From assembly GCF_026810225.1 (NCBI RefSeq), contig NZ_CP113865.1:124001-188000 (forward strand): a DNA stretch of 64,000 nt, written 5' to 3'. A program made the position numbers and the translations under genes. The notes beneath the pieces were generated by a model that was given only the letters and a program-made list of their open reading frames with translations, ran no database searches and was not told the origin of the DNA. The DNA is from Caldicellulosiruptor morganii (GTDB taxonomy: Bacteria; Bacillota; Thermoanaerobacteria; Caldicellulosiruptorales; Caldicellulosiruptoraceae). Shown in pieces: positions 31,367-40,543 of this stretch; positions within the stretch are counted from its first letter, which is position 1; every line of letters begins with the position of its first letter.

Positions 31367-33460
31367 TTAGTTTTTCAGGATTCTGAGTGAATTCAGGATG
31401 GCAATCAATGCAACACCTACATCTGCCAAAACAGCCTCCCAGAGGTTTGCAAAACCTGCTGTACCAAGGAGCATCACCAGAAACTTTACAGACAGCGAGA
31501 TTGCAATGTTCTGGATTACAATTTTGCGTACAAATCTTGAAATGTCTATCAAATCCAGAATCCTGGTGGTTGAATTTTCAAGCAAAATCACATCTGCTGC
31601 TTCACCTGCAATGCTTGACGCACCACGTGCAAAAGAAATTCCAACATCGCACAAGGCAAGAGCAGGAGAGTCGTTTATTCCATCACCCACAAATACTGTA
31701 GCAGCTTTTCCGGCTTCTTTTTTAATGCTTTGTGCAATCCTTGCTTTATCCTGTGGGAGAAGATTTGCAAAAACTACGTCAAAATCAAGCTTATTTGCAA
31801 CTTCTTCAGCAGCTTCCTTCCTGTCGCCGGTGAGAAGAAAGGTTTTTATTCCAAGTTGTTTTAACCTTTGCAATGTTTCCTTTATATCTTCTTTGAGAAA
31901 ATCCTTCAAAACAACATATCCACAAAACCTGCCATCAACGGCCATATAAACTGCTGTTGCAAAAAGCAAATTTTTTTCTTCTTCTGGTTCAAGATCAATC
32001 ACTATGCCCTTTTCCTGTAAAAACTCCTTTGTCCCGGCAATGACCATTTTGCTGTCCACAACACCTTCTATTCCCCTGCCGGCATACTCTTTTATCTCTT
32101 TTACTGACTCTGCATCCACTTTTACTTTAAATTCATTGGTTATGGAAATTGCAATTGGATGATTTGAAAAGCTTTCTACGTGGCAAAGAAGTCTTATAAA
32201 CTCTTTGCTGGAAATACCTTTTGGCATAACACTTTCCACTTTCAGGGTGGCACTGGTAATGGTTCCGGTTTTGTCAAACAAAATGGCATGGATTTTACCT
32301 GCCATCCTGTCAATGTACTGTGTGCCTTTCACAAGGATTGAAGATCTGGACAGTCTTGCAACCCCTGCAAAATAAGAAAGCGGGATGGATATAACAAGGC
32401 TGCACGGGCATGAGACAATGAGAAATATCAGGCTGCGGTATGCCCACGTCTTAAATGGCTCAGAGGACAAAAGTGGAGGTATTAGCGCTACCAGAATAGC
32501 AATAATGGTTACAGCAGGAGTATAGACTTTTGCAAAAGAGGTAATAAACCTCTCTGTCTGTGATTTTTTAGATGCTGCATTTTCTACAATTTCGATTATC
32601 TTTGCAATTGTAGAGTCCTTGTAAAAGCTCTTTGCCAGAACCTCAATTGTCCCATCAAGGCTTATTGACCCCGAAAACACCTCATCATTTTCCCTGATGG
32701 GGACCGGATGTGACTCACCTGTGATTGCGGATGTGTCAAGAAAACAGCTGCCTGCCACTACAATTCCGTCAACAGGAATTTTTTCACCGGCCCTGACAAC
32801 TACTAAGTCACCCGGAACAATATCTTTCGGACTTACTCTTTTTATCTGGTTTTCAATTTTGAGGTTTGCATATTCAATTTCAAGATTTTTCAAAGAATTT
32901 ATGGTTTTTCTTGACCTTCTGATTGCAATCTCTTCAAGCAGCTCTCCTATCCTGTAAAGAAGCATAACAAGTACTGCTTCGGGATATTCTTTTAGCAAAA
33001 ATGCAGAGATTGTCGCAACCGTCATCAAAAAGTTCTCATCAAAGATTTTTAGCTGAATTAAATTTTTAAAAAACTTCCTTATGACATTCTCTCCTGCCAG
33101 AATATAGGAGAGTAGAAAAAGTCCTATTTGCCACCATGAGCTTTCAGAAGCAAAAAGTCCTGCTGTAAAGAGTAAAATTGAAGTTATTATCAAAAAAAGC
33201 TCTTTTATATCAATCACAGGTTTTTCGTCGGGCACTTGCAGAACTTTGACATCCGGTTCAATTTCATTTACAATCCTGTTCACACTTTCTAAAAACAGCT
33301 TATAATCTTTCCGGTCAATCTCTGCTGTTAGCTTTTTTGTCACAAAGTTCAAACTTGCATTTTTAACAAAGTCAAGAGAATTTACCTTTTGCTCAATTCT
33401 GGATGCACAGTACGCACACAAAAGATTTTCCAGTAAAAGCTCAACCTTAACAATTGCCAA
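31367..33460 (-). CDS. cadA: Heavy-metal P1B-type ATPase (CadA/ZntA-like exporter)
   Basis: About 697 residues. An N-terminal ferredoxin-like metal-binding domain has CAYC near residue 15. Membrane helices are followed by the actuator motif TGES, the metal-binding helix with CPC (IVSCPCSLV), the phosphorylation site DKTGT, the HP motif (SNHPIAI) and the hinge GDGIND. CPC plus the neighbouring CadC-like regulator points to efflux of Zn, Cd or Pb. The TTG at 33460 lies 9 bases after GGAG; the ATG at 33469 overlaps that ribosome site. It is transcribed with the repressor gene, which ends about 45 bases upstream. Confidence 0.93.
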   Translation of the reverse strand: MAIVKVELLLENLLCAYCASRIEQKVNSLDFVKNASLNFVTKKLTAEIDRKDYKLFLESVNRIVNEIEPDVKVLQVPDEKPVIDIKELFLIITSILLFTAGLFASESSWWQIGLFLLSYILAGENVIRKFFKNLIQLKIFDENFLMTVATISAFLLKEYPEAVLVMLLYRIGELLEEIAIRRSRKTINSLKNLEIEYANLKIENQIKRVSPKDIVPGDLVVVRAGEKIPVDGIVVAGSCFLDTSAITGESHPVPIRENDEVFSGSISLDGTIEVLAKSFYKDSTIAKIIEIVENAASKKSQTERFITSFAKVYTPAVTIIAILVALIPPLLSSEPFKTWAYRSLIFLIVSCPCSLVISIPLSYFAGVARLSRSSILVKGTQYIDRMAGKIHAILFDKTGTITSATLKVESVMPKGISSKEFIRLLCHVESFSNHPIAISITNEFKVKVDAESVKEIKEYAGRGIEGVVDSKMVIAGTKEFLQEKGIVIDLEPEEEKNLLFATAVYMAVDGRFCGYVVLKDFLKEDIKETLQRLKQLGIKTFLLTGDRKEAAEEVANKLDFDVVFANLLPQDKARIAQSIKKEAGKAATVFVGDGINDSPALALCDVGISFARGASSIAGEAADVILLENSTTRILDLIDISRFVRKIVIQNIAISLSVKFLVMLLGTAGFANLWEAVLADVGVALIAILNSLRILKN

Positions 33461-33504
33461 GTTTGCCATCTCCTTTATGCTGTTATTGATGCTATTGAGA
33501 TAAT

Positions 33505-33867
33505 TTAAGCTTTCTCAGCAAGGTGCAAAAGCCCAAGCTCCAAAATGCTTTTTACATGTTCATCATTTAAGCTGTAATAGACAACCTTTCCTTCTTTTCT
33601 GCTTCTGACAAGCCTGAATGCCTTCAAAAGCCGCAGCTGGTGGGATATTGCCGACTGCGTTACCGAAAGCAGCGCCGCCAGATCGCATACGCACATCTCT
33701 GATATCAAAAGTGCGCTCAAAATCTTGACTCTTGTGGAGTCAGAAAACACCTTGAAAAACTCGGACAGATCAAACAGCTTCTCTTCATCCGGCAGCTCTT
33801 TTTTCACTTTTTCAAGGATATCCTGATGAATCACTGTGCATGTACAAGTTTCAATTTTTTTTGACAT
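33505..33867 (-). CDS. ArsR/SmtB-family metal-sensing repressor (CadC-like)
   Basis: A 120-residue winged-helix repressor. The N-terminal ETCTCTVIH plus the alpha-3 motif EMCVCDLAALL supply cysteines matching the CadC type metal site. The recognition helix is in SVTQSAISHQLRLLK, followed by the wing RKEGKVVYYSL. When metal binds, such proteins leave their operator and allow exporter expression. The ATG at 33867 follows TGAGGTGA. A palindromic operator overlaps its promoter at 33927-33952. It is the first gene of the two-gene metal-efflux unit. Confidence 0.92.
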   Translation of the reverse strand: MSKKIETCTCTVIHQDILEKVKKELPDEEKLFDLSEFFKVFSDSTRVKILSALLISEMCVCDLAALLSVTQSAISHQLRLLKAFRLVRSRKEGKVVYYSLNDEHVKSILELGLLHLAEKA

Positions 33868-33926
33868 TTTTTCACCTCAAATCAAGAATTGATTGTAGAT
33901 AGAGGTAATCAAATTCTATAAAATAA

Positions 33927-33983
33927 AACATATGAGCAATTATTCATATGTTTATTATATATCCTTTTGTGTCAAATTGTCAA
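33927..33983 (-). promoter_or_regulatory. Promoter and operator of the cadC-cadA unit
   Basis: On the minus strand TTGACA (33983-33978) and TATAAT (33959-33954) are 18 bases apart. Directly downstream is a 9-bp perfect palindrome, AACATATGA (33927-33935) / TCATATGTT (33944-33952), of the size and position expected for an ArsR/SmtB operator at the transcription start. Confidence 0.75.
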
Positions 33984-34044
33984 TGACAGCAGAATTCTCA
34001 GCAGAAAAAATAGCCTTATGGTTTTGAAATCCTTGACTCAAAAT

Positions 34045-34069
34045 CTTTTCAAGTGCTACACTTGAAAAG
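34045..34069. repeat. Perfect 11-bp hairpin before the glycosyltransferase gene
   Basis: CTTTTCAAGTG (34045-34055) and CACTTGAAAAG (34059-34069) with a 3-base loop. No T-run follows on either strand. It could be an operator or a leader hairpin of the gene at 34109. Confidence 0.5.
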
Positions 34070-34108
34070 AAGAGGATTTGTAAAAAAATTTTTCTGGGGG
34101 TTTGACAG

Positions 34109-35386
34109 GTGAACATAGTCCTTCTTACAATTGGCTATCCCCATCCCAAAAGGGATGTGTTTGTTGCAAACGAGATGGAGTTTCTTTGCAAAGCTTTCGA
34201 CAGGGTTTTTATCTTGCCGGTTCAGGCAGGCAGGGTTTTGCCAGAGAAATTAAAAAACGGTGATAGATACAAACCCCACGAAAAGGTTAGGGTATGGGAT
34301 GTTGAGTACACAATAAAAGATGTTTTGTTTATTTCACCAAAGCTAATGGGGCTTGCGATAAAGGAAGCTATCAGGGCAGTTTTTCAAAGAAGTACAATCA
34401 GATATAAAATGCTGCATCTCTGGATGATTTTCAGATGGATTTTTCTGACAAACATTACATTGAAAAATCTTAAAAAGCTGTTTGAAAAAGAAGGGATTGA
34501 CCCGGAAGATACTGTGCTTTATTCATACTGGTTTCATTTTCTGGCTTTGAGCATTGCTCTTTTTGAAAAACCTGTTTTGCTAAAAGTTTCAAGAGCACAC
34601 AGGTCAGAGCTATATGAAGAAGTTTATCCTCAGCCATTTAAAAGGTTTATTGTGAAAAAAATTGACAGAGTTTTTGCATGCTCTAAGATGGGTGCAGATT
34701 ATATAAATGAAAAGTATAACACAGACAAAGCAGCCATTTCATACCTTGGAACTTTCAACGGCTATGAAGTAAATCCTGACAAAAAAAGGTTAAAGCCTTT
34801 TAAGATAGTCAGCTGTGCAAGGGTTGTCCCTGTAAAAAGGCTTGAGAAAATAGTGGATAGCCTTGAGAAAATAGAAAACCATAAGATTTCGTGGACACAC
34901 ATTGGAGATGGCGAGCTTTTTGAAAGTCTAAAAGAATATGCTCAAAGAAAACTTTCAAAAAAAGAAAATATCAAATACAATTTTATGGGATTTTTGCCAA
35001 ATGACAAGATTATAGAATTTTATGCTAAAGAAGATTTCAACCTGTTTGTAAATACAAGCTCATCCGAAGGTCTACCTGTTTCAATCATGGAGGCAATATC
35101 ATTTGGAATACCTGTTGTTGCAACAGATGTTGGAGGGGTGCGCGAGATAGTGATTGATGGTGTAAACGGCTATCTGCTAAAAAGAGACTTTGCAGAAGAG
35201 GATCTTGCAGGGCTCATAAAAAGGTTTATTGAAATGCCTGAAGAAGAGTACAGAAGATTTTGTATGGGGGCAATAAAGATATGGGAAGAGAAGTTCAATG
35301 CCAAAAGCGCCTATGAGAAATTTGTGTTTGAGATATTGAAGCTTGCAAACTCAAAAAAGGAGCTGGGCTTAAAGGATGAAAGATAA
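34109..35386 (+). CDS. Glycosyltransferase family 4 protein
   Basis: A 425-residue GT-B fold glycosyltransferase. The C-terminal donor-binding lobe shows SCARVVPVKRLEKIVD, HIGDGELFESL, and SSSEGLPVSIMEAISFGIPVVATD with spaces as written only for the core: the EGLPVSIMEA glutamate motif of retaining GT4 enzymes. The N-terminal lobe contains a Rossmann start (VLLTIGYPHPKRDVF). The sugar donor and acceptor are unknown; surface polysaccharide is likely. It starts with GTG at 34109, 8 bases after GGGGG. The next gene overlaps its end by 11 bases, so the two are co-expressed. Confidence 0.9.
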   Translation: MNIVLLTIGYPHPKRDVFVANEMEFLCKAFDRVFILPVQAGRVLPEKLKNGDRYKPHEKVRVWDVEYTIKDVLFISPKLMGLAIKEAIRAVFQRSTIRYKMLHLWMIFRWIFLTNITLKNLKKLFEKEGIDPEDTVLYSYWFHFLALSIALFEKPVLLKVSRAHRSELYEEVYPQPFKRFIVKKIDRVFACSKMGADYINEKYNTDKAAISYLGTFNGYEVNPDKKRLKPFKIVSCARVVPVKRLEKIVDSLEKIENHKISWTHIGDGELFESLKEYAQRKLSKKENIKYNFMGFLPNDKIIEFYAKEDFNLFVNTSSSEGLPVSIMEAISFGIPVVATDVGGVREIVIDGVNGYLLKRDFAEEDLAGLIKRFIEMPEEEYRRFCMGAIKIWEEKFNAKSAYEKFVFEILKLANSKKELGLKDER

Positions 35387-36212
35387 TAAATTTGAGGTGC
35401 TATTAAAAGTAGAACTTTTTATACTTGACATGGATGGCACAATCTACCTTGGTGACAGGCTCTTTGAAGGAAGCAGGGAGTTTGTAGAGCTTTTGAAAGA
35501 AAACAGAAAAGAGTTTTTATTCCTGACAAACAATTCATCAAAAAGCTCTGATGAATATTTAAAAAAGTTATCAAAAATGGGAATAGATATTGCAAAAGAA
35601 AATCTGCTAACTTCCGGTCAGGCAACTGCCATTTATCTCAATGGCATTGCAAAAAAGACTATTAGAGCATATGTTGTTGGCACGGTTTCTTTGAAAAAAG
35701 AGCTTGAGAGTTTCGGGATAAATATTGCCGAGGATATAGAAAAAGAAGAGGTGGATTACCTGATTGTGGGGTTTGACACAGAGCTCACTTACAAAAAGCT
35801 TTTGGATGCCTGCGAGCTTATAAGAAAAGGGATACCTTTTCTGGCAACAAACCCTGATCTGGTCTGCCCTCTTGATGGTGGCAAATACATTCCGGACTGC
35901 GGTTCAATCTGCATAATGCTTGAAAATGCCACAAAAAAAAAACCTCTTTTCATTGGAAAACCATCTTCGATAATTGTGGATGTGATTTCAAAATTGAAAA
36001 ATGTTGAGAAGAGCAGGATAGCCATGATTGGCGACAGGCTCTATACAGACATTAAGATGGCAAATGACAATGGCATGGTTTCCATTCTTGTCCTGTCAGG
36101 CGAGACAGCTTTTGAGGATATAGAAAAATCCCGGTTAAAACCAACCTTTGTATATAACTCAATCAGGGATATCTATGAGGATTTGAAGACTGTGTACAGA
36201 GGTGCAGGTTAA
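35376..36212 (+). CDS. HAD-IIA family hydrolase (NagD-like)
   Basis: A 278-residue phosphatase of the HAD superfamily. Motif I is ILDMDGTIYLG, motif II is FLTNNSSKSS, the lysine is in LFIGKPSS, and the acidic motif is MIGDRLYTDIKMA. The large C2-type cap lies between motifs II and III, as in NagD and p-nitrophenyl phosphatases. Typical substrates are small phosphorylated sugars or nucleotides. The ATG at 35376 lies inside the end of the glycosyltransferase gene; the SRAP gene begins 1 base after its stop. Confidence 0.9.
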   Translation: MKDNKFEVLLKVELFILDMDGTIYLGDRLFEGSREFVELLKENRKEFLFLTNNSSKSSDEYLKKLSKMGIDIAKENLLTSGQATAIYLNGIAKKTIRAYVVGTVSLKKELESFGINIAEDIEKEEVDYLIVGFDTELTYKKLLDACELIRKGIPFLATNPDLVCPLDGGKYIPDCGSICIMLENATKKKPLFIGKPSSIIVDVISKLKNVEKSRIAMIGDRLYTDIKMANDNGMVSILVLSGETAFEDIEKSRLKPTFVYNSIRDIYEDLKTVYRGAG

Positions 36213-36213
36213 A

Positions 36214-36837
36214 ATGTGCGGAAGATATCTGTTTTTGCCAGATAGACAGATTGAAGAGATAAAAAACATCCTGCAAAGAATCAATCAGAAATTTCAGGGC
36301 AGCTCATTTTTGAGCAAGCTCAAAACAGGAGAGATTTTTCCAACAGATCTTGCAGCTGTGGTGGTTGCAGGCGATACTGAAAAAGATGCCACAATTGCGC
36401 GCTGGGGCTTTCCTATTGAGGGCAAAAAGCAGGTGATAATAAACGCAAGGGCAGAGACTTTGCTTGAAAAGTGGACTTTTAAAAAGATTGCAAATCAAAG
36501 ATGCTTAATTCCGGCTGCTGGATTTTACGAGTGGCAGAAGAAGGGGGATGGCAAGCAAAAACTTTTAATAAAACCCAGGGAAACACCAGTTTTTTACATG
36601 GCAGGGCTTTATGACAGAATCAAGTTGGAAGACGGTGGAGAAATTGACGCATTTGTGATTATTACAACAGAGGCAAACTCCCAGATAAAGCCAGTTCACA
36701 GCAGAATGCCAGCAATACTGAAAAAAGAACATGAGGATATCTGGCTTTTTGAAAAGGGGAATGAGAAATACTTAAAAAAGCTTTTTTGTACTGTGTTAAA
36801 GCCGTTTGATAATGAGATGGAAATTGAAAGTGTTTAG
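36214..36837 (+). CDS. SRAP domain protein (HMCES/YedK family)
   Basis: A 207-residue protein that forms a covalent bond with abasic sites in single-stranded DNA, protecting them. The ATG at 36214 is chosen because the catalytic cysteine must be residue 2 (MCGRYLF) after Met removal. Other family residues are INARAETL (Asn and Arg), PAAGFYEWQK (Glu) and PVHSRMPAIL (His). All are intact. An in-frame GTG-like start at 36202 would bury the cysteine and is rejected. Ribosome site AGAGGTG. Confidence 0.93.
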   Translation: MCGRYLFLPDRQIEEIKNILQRINQKFQGSSFLSKLKTGEIFPTDLAAVVVAGDTEKDATIARWGFPIEGKKQVIINARAETLLEKWTFKKIANQRCLIPAAGFYEWQKKGDGKQKLLIKPRETPVFYMAGLYDRIKLEDGGEIDAFVIITTEANSQIKPVHSRMPAILKKEHEDIWLFEKGNEKYLKKLFCTVLKPFDNEMEIESV

Positions 36838-37078
36838 AAAACTGCTACATCACAACTTATATGGTATATGATTGCTATGGCTATCTTTTTGAGTGTTACA
36901 GGTGCAGAATAATAAAATCCTCAATATGAAATGTTCACAAACAACTTTGTAAAATTTGATATAGAAAAATTCAAGTGTTGGTGCTACAATAAATTCTATG
37001 CGCCTTTTGTTAAAAAAATGACCAGAAATAAAATTGGTATTAAAATTCATAGCAGGTGGTAGAAGGGGTTGAATTGCC

Positions 37079-38470
37079 ATGAAGAGAATCTTCTTCACAG
37101 AAACAGTTTTAAGGGATGCCCAGCAATCACTGATTGCAACCAGAATGGCTTTTGAAGATTTTGAAGGAATTTTAGAAAAAATAGACTCTGCGGGGTATTA
37201 TTCAATTGAGTGCTGGGGCGGTGCAACGTTTGATTCATGCCTCAGATATTTAAACGAAGATCCCTGGGAGCGCCTGAGAAAGATAAAGTCAAAGGTGAAA
37301 AATACAAAGCTTCAGATGCTCCTTCGCGGGCAAAATCTTCTGGGCTACAGGCATTACCCGGACGATGTTGTGAGAATGTTTGTCCAAAAATCTATTGAAA
37401 ATGGTATGGATATAATTAGGATATTTGATGCTTTAAATGACCTTAGAAACATTGAAGTTGCAGTTGATGAGACAATCAAGGCAGGTGGACACGCCCAGGG
37501 CACAATTGTGTACACTCTAAGCCCAATTCACAACCTTGAGATGTATATAAAGATTGGCAAAGATCTTGAGAGCATGGGTGTGCACTCCATCTGCATAAAA
37601 GACATGGCAGGGATCATGAGCCCCAAAGAGGCTTACGAACTTGTAAAAGCGCTGAAAGAAAACGTAAAGGTACCAGTTTTCCTTCACACACACTCCACAA
37701 CAGGGCTTGGGATTCTGACATACTTAAAAGCAGTTGAAGCCGGAGTTGATGGTATTGACACAGCAATCTCAAGCTTTTCAGGTGGGACTTCACAGCCACC
37801 AACAGAGACTCTGGACTATGCACTCAGGCAAATGGGCTTTGACACAGGGCTAAACAGCAGGGTACTGAAAGAGATAAACGACTTTTTCAAGCCGGTAAAA
37901 GACAGGTTCATCAAGAATGGAACTTTGAATCCTTTTGTTCTTTCAACAGATACAGATGCGCTCATTTACCAGATACCCGGTGGTATGCTCTCAAATCTCA
38001 TTGCTCAGCTAAAGCAGCAAAACGCATTGGACAGGCTTGATGAGGTTTTAATGGAGGTGCCAAGAGTCAGAGAGGATCTGGGGTATCCGCCGCTTGTGAC
38101 ACCAATGAGTCAGATGGTTGGCACGCAGGCTGCTGCAAACGTCCTTGCCGGTGAGAGATACAGGGTAATCCTCAAAGAAGTCAAGGCGTATATAAGAGGG
38201 GAGTATGGAAGACCACCCGGCAGAATAAATCCCGAGCTTGTAAAAAAAGTACTGGGTGATGAAAAGCCCATTGAAGTGAGGTTTGCAGATACACTTGAGC
38301 CCATTTTTGAGACAACAAAAGAGAAGATTAAGGACTTTGCAAAGACTGATGAGGATGTTCTATCTTATATTTTGTTCCCGCAGGTTGCCGAAGAGTTTTT
38401 GAAAAACAGAGGAAAGAAAAAGCCTGAAGTAAGAAAGATTGAATACACAATTGAAGGTTTGAGATCATAA
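37079..38470 (+). CDS. oadA: Oxaloacetate decarboxylase-type carboxyltransferase, alpha subunit
   Basis: A 463-residue carboxyltransferase that moves CO2 from oxaloacetate (or a related acid) to biotin. TIM-barrel motifs are ETVLRDAQQSLIATRM, IIRIFDALNDLRN, CIKDMAGIMSP (catalytic Lys) and FLHTHSTTGLG (metal-binding His pair). It lacks the C-terminal biotin domain found in many OadA proteins; that domain is encoded separately at 38908. The ATG at 37079 follows AAGGGG. It is the first of four genes for a sodium-translocating decarboxylase complex. Confidence 0.93.
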   Translation: MKRIFFTETVLRDAQQSLIATRMAFEDFEGILEKIDSAGYYSIECWGGATFDSCLRYLNEDPWERLRKIKSKVKNTKLQMLLRGQNLLGYRHYPDDVVRMFVQKSIENGMDIIRIFDALNDLRNIEVAVDETIKAGGHAQGTIVYTLSPIHNLEMYIKIGKDLESMGVHSICIKDMAGIMSPKEAYELVKALKENVKVPVFLHTHSTTGLGILTYLKAVEAGVDGIDTAISSFSGGTSQPPTETLDYALRQMGFDTGLNSRVLKEINDFFKPVKDRFIKNGTLNPFVLSTDTDALIYQIPGGMLSNLIAQLKQQNALDRLDEVLMEVPRVREDLGYPPLVTPMSQMVGTQAAANVLAGERYRVILKEVKAYIRGEYGRPPGRINPELVKKVLGDEKPIEVRFADTLEPIFETTKEKIKDFAKTDEDVLSYILFPQVAEEFLKNRGKKKPEVRKIEYTIEGLRS

Positions 38471-38492
38471 AATTTTGAGAAGGTGAGAGAAT

Positions 38493-38861
38493 ATGCACTA
38501 TGCCTACAGCACAATAGGTGAAAGGCTCATCTTGGGGTTTGAAGTTACTATTATTGGTGTGCTGATTGTCTTTGCTGTTCTGGCACTTTTGAGCCTGATT
38601 ATAAGCCTTCTTTCAAAGGTTTTGCAAAAGATTTCAAAAGCAGATCAAAAAGAAACTGATGTGCCTGCCGAGTTGAGTTTTGATATGGACCTGACAGAAG
38701 AGGTAAAGCCTCCTGACAAAGCAGGTTTTGTATCAGGTGAGGCAGTGGTTTTTGGTGCGGATGATGAGGAGGTTGCTGCAATTCTGGCTGCAATTTCGTT
38801 TGATAGTGATATTCCGCTTTCTGAAATGAGAATAAAGTCTATTAAATACATGGAAAAATAA
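38493..38861 (+). CDS. oadG: Sodium-pump decarboxylase gamma subunit
   Basis: A 122-residue OadG-type protein with one N-terminal membrane helix (about 13-40, GFEVTIIGVLIVFAVLALL), then a charged cytoplasmic tail ending in VAAILAAISFDSD, the usual conserved segment. It anchors the carboxyltransferase to the beta subunit. The ATG at 38493 follows GAGAAGGTG. Located 22 bases after oadA. Confidence 0.85.
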   Translation: MHYAYSTIGERLILGFEVTIIGVLIVFAVLALLSLIISLLSKVLQKISKADQKETDVPAELSFDMDLTEEVKPPDKAGFVSGEAVVFGADDEEVAAILAAISFDSDIPLSEMRIKSIKYMEK

Positions 38862-38907
38862 AAAAATTAAATCATAAAAATCAATTTTGCGGAAGGTGAT
38901 TTTTTAA

Positions 38908-39261
38908 ATGATGAAATATATTGTAACAGTCAACGGTAAAAAATTTGAGGTTGAAGTGGAAAGGATTGGCAATGGCAATGGTTCAAAGCAGGTAAATGAG
39001 ACTCCAGAGAAAGTGACAGCAAATGATATTGAGCAGAAAATAGCAGGCGGTATTAAAATTTCTGCACCAATGCCCGGCAAGATACTATCTGTGAATATAA
39101 AAGAAGGGCAGAAGGCTAAAAAAGGTGATGTTCTTTTTATCCTGGAGGCAATGAAAATGGAAAATGAGATCATGGTGCCCGAGGATGGCATGGTAGAGAA
39201 GGTTTTGGTATCGAAAGGTGCACAGGTTTCAAGCGGTGATATTCTTGCAATCTTAAAGTAA
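38908..39261 (+). CDS. Biotin carrier protein of the decarboxylase
   Basis: A 117-residue biotinyl domain protein. The biotin-accepting lysine is in EAMKMENEI (about residue 82-90). The N-terminal half is KYIVTVNGKKFEVEVERI, then a linker, then APMPGKILSVNI, which starts the barrel. It carries CO2 from the alpha subunit to the membrane. The ATG at 38908 follows GGAAGGTGA; a second ATG is at 38911. It lies between the gamma and beta genes. Confidence 0.92.
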   Translation: MMKYIVTVNGKKFEVEVERIGNGNGSKQVNETPEKVTANDIEQKIAGGIKISAPMPGKILSVNIKEGQKAKKGDVLFILEAMKMENEIMVPEDGMVEKVLVSKGAQVSSGDILAILK

Positions 39262-39286
39262 CAACCGGAGAAGGGGAGAAGCATAG

Positions 39287-40423
39287 ATGGAATTTTTCAG
39301 CATGATAGCAAAGGCAATTACTGATATACTCACAGCATCTGGGTTTGCGAAGATAACTGCTGGTCAGGCGATAATGCTTGGTATATCATGCATTTTGATG
39401 TACCTTGCAATTGGCAAAAAATTTGAACCGCTTTTGCTTTTGCCCATTGCGTTCGGGATGATGCTTGCAAACCTGCCGTTTTCTTTTCTGTCAAGCCATG
39501 ATAAGGGCGGGCTTGTTTATTACCTGTATCAGGGCGTAAAGCTTGGAATCTACCCGCCGCTCATTTTCCTTGGCGTTGGAGCGATGACAGACTTTGGTCC
39601 GCTGATTGCAAGACCGAGCAGTCTTTTTCTTGGTGCTGCTGCCCAGTTTGGAATATACTTTGCATTCATGGTTGCGCTGCTTATTGGTTTTACACCGCAG
39701 GAGGCAGCTTCCATTGGCATAATTGGTGGTGCGGATGGTCCAACTGCAATCTTTCTCACAACCAAGCTTGCACCGCACCTTCTTGGTGCGATTGCAATTG
39801 CAGCATACTCCTATATGGCTTTGATTCCTCTTATTCAGCCGCCTATAATGAGGCTTTTGACAACAAAACAGGAACGGATGGTCAGGATGGATCAGCTGCG
39901 AGAGGTTTCAAAGCTTGAAAAAATTGTTTTCCCTGTGGCAGTTACAATAATTGTGTCGCTGCTTTTGCCGTCTGTTGCGCCACTTATTGGTATGCTCATG
40001 CTCGGGAATCTTTTCAGGGAATGCGGGGTTGTCGAGAGGTTATCCGATACTGCACAGAATGCACTGATCAACATCATCACAATCTTTCTGGGGCTTTCTG
40101 TTGGTGCAACGGCAAGTGCAGAGAGATTTTTGAATCCCAAAACACTTGCGATAATCTTTTTGGGACTTCTGGCGTTCATATTTGCAACAGTTGGCGGTGT
40201 TATATTTGGAAAGATAATGTACAAACTCTCGGGTGGAAAGATCAACCCCCTGATTGGTTCGGCAGGTGTTTCGGCTGTTCCAATGGCAGCACGTGTTTCT
40301 CAGGTTGTCGGGCAAAAGGAAAACCCATCAAACTTTCTTTTGATGCATGCAATGGGTCCAAACGTGGCAGGGGTTATCGGCTCTGCAGTTGCAGCAGGTG
40401 TGCTGCTGACTCTGTTTAAATGA
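39287..40423 (+). CDS. oadB: Sodium ion-translocating decarboxylase, beta subunit
   Basis: A 378-residue polytopic membrane protein with about nine hydrophobic segments. The key family motif [20 protein letters not shown] (about 145-165) holds the aspartate used for sodium transport, and [18 protein letters not shown] (about 320-338) is the second conserved region. It decarboxylates carboxybiotin and exports sodium. The ATG at 39287 lies 25 bases after the biotin carrier gene. A terminator closes the operon directly behind. Confidence 0.95.
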   Translation: MEFFSMIAKAITDILTASGFAKITAGQAIMLGISCILMYLAIGKKFEPLLLLPIAFGMMLANLPFSFLSSHDKGGLVYYLYQGVKLGIYPPLIFLGVGAMTDFGPLIARPSSLFLGAAAQFGIYFAFMVALLIGFTPQEAASIGIIGGADGPTAIFLTTKLAPHLLGAIAIAAYSYMALIPLIQPPIMRLLTTKQERMVRMDQLREVSKLEKIVFPVAVTIIVSLLLPSVAPLIGMLMLGNLFRECGVVERLSDTAQNALINIITIFLGLSVGATASAERFLNPKTLAIIFLGLLAFIFATVGGVIFGKIMYKLSGGKINPLIGSAGVSAVPMAARVSQVVGQKENPSNFLLMHAMGPNVAGVIGSAVAAGVLLTLFK

Positions 40424-40434
40424 TAAAATGAAAA

Positions 40435-40488
40435 AGAGCCCACGAAGGGAAGTAGCCTTATTACCATTTCCTTTGTGGGCTTTTTTGT
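40435..40488 (+). terminator. Terminator of the decarboxylase operon
   Basis: AGCCCACGAAGGGAA (from 40437) pairs with TTCCTTTGTGGGCT (to 40481) with one bulge and is followed by TTTTTTG. It begins 14 bases after the oadB stop. Confidence 0.85.
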
Positions 40489-40543
40489 ATTTTGCACAGA
40501 GTTTGTTCAATATGATAGCTTATAAAAAAAGGTGGAGATGAAC

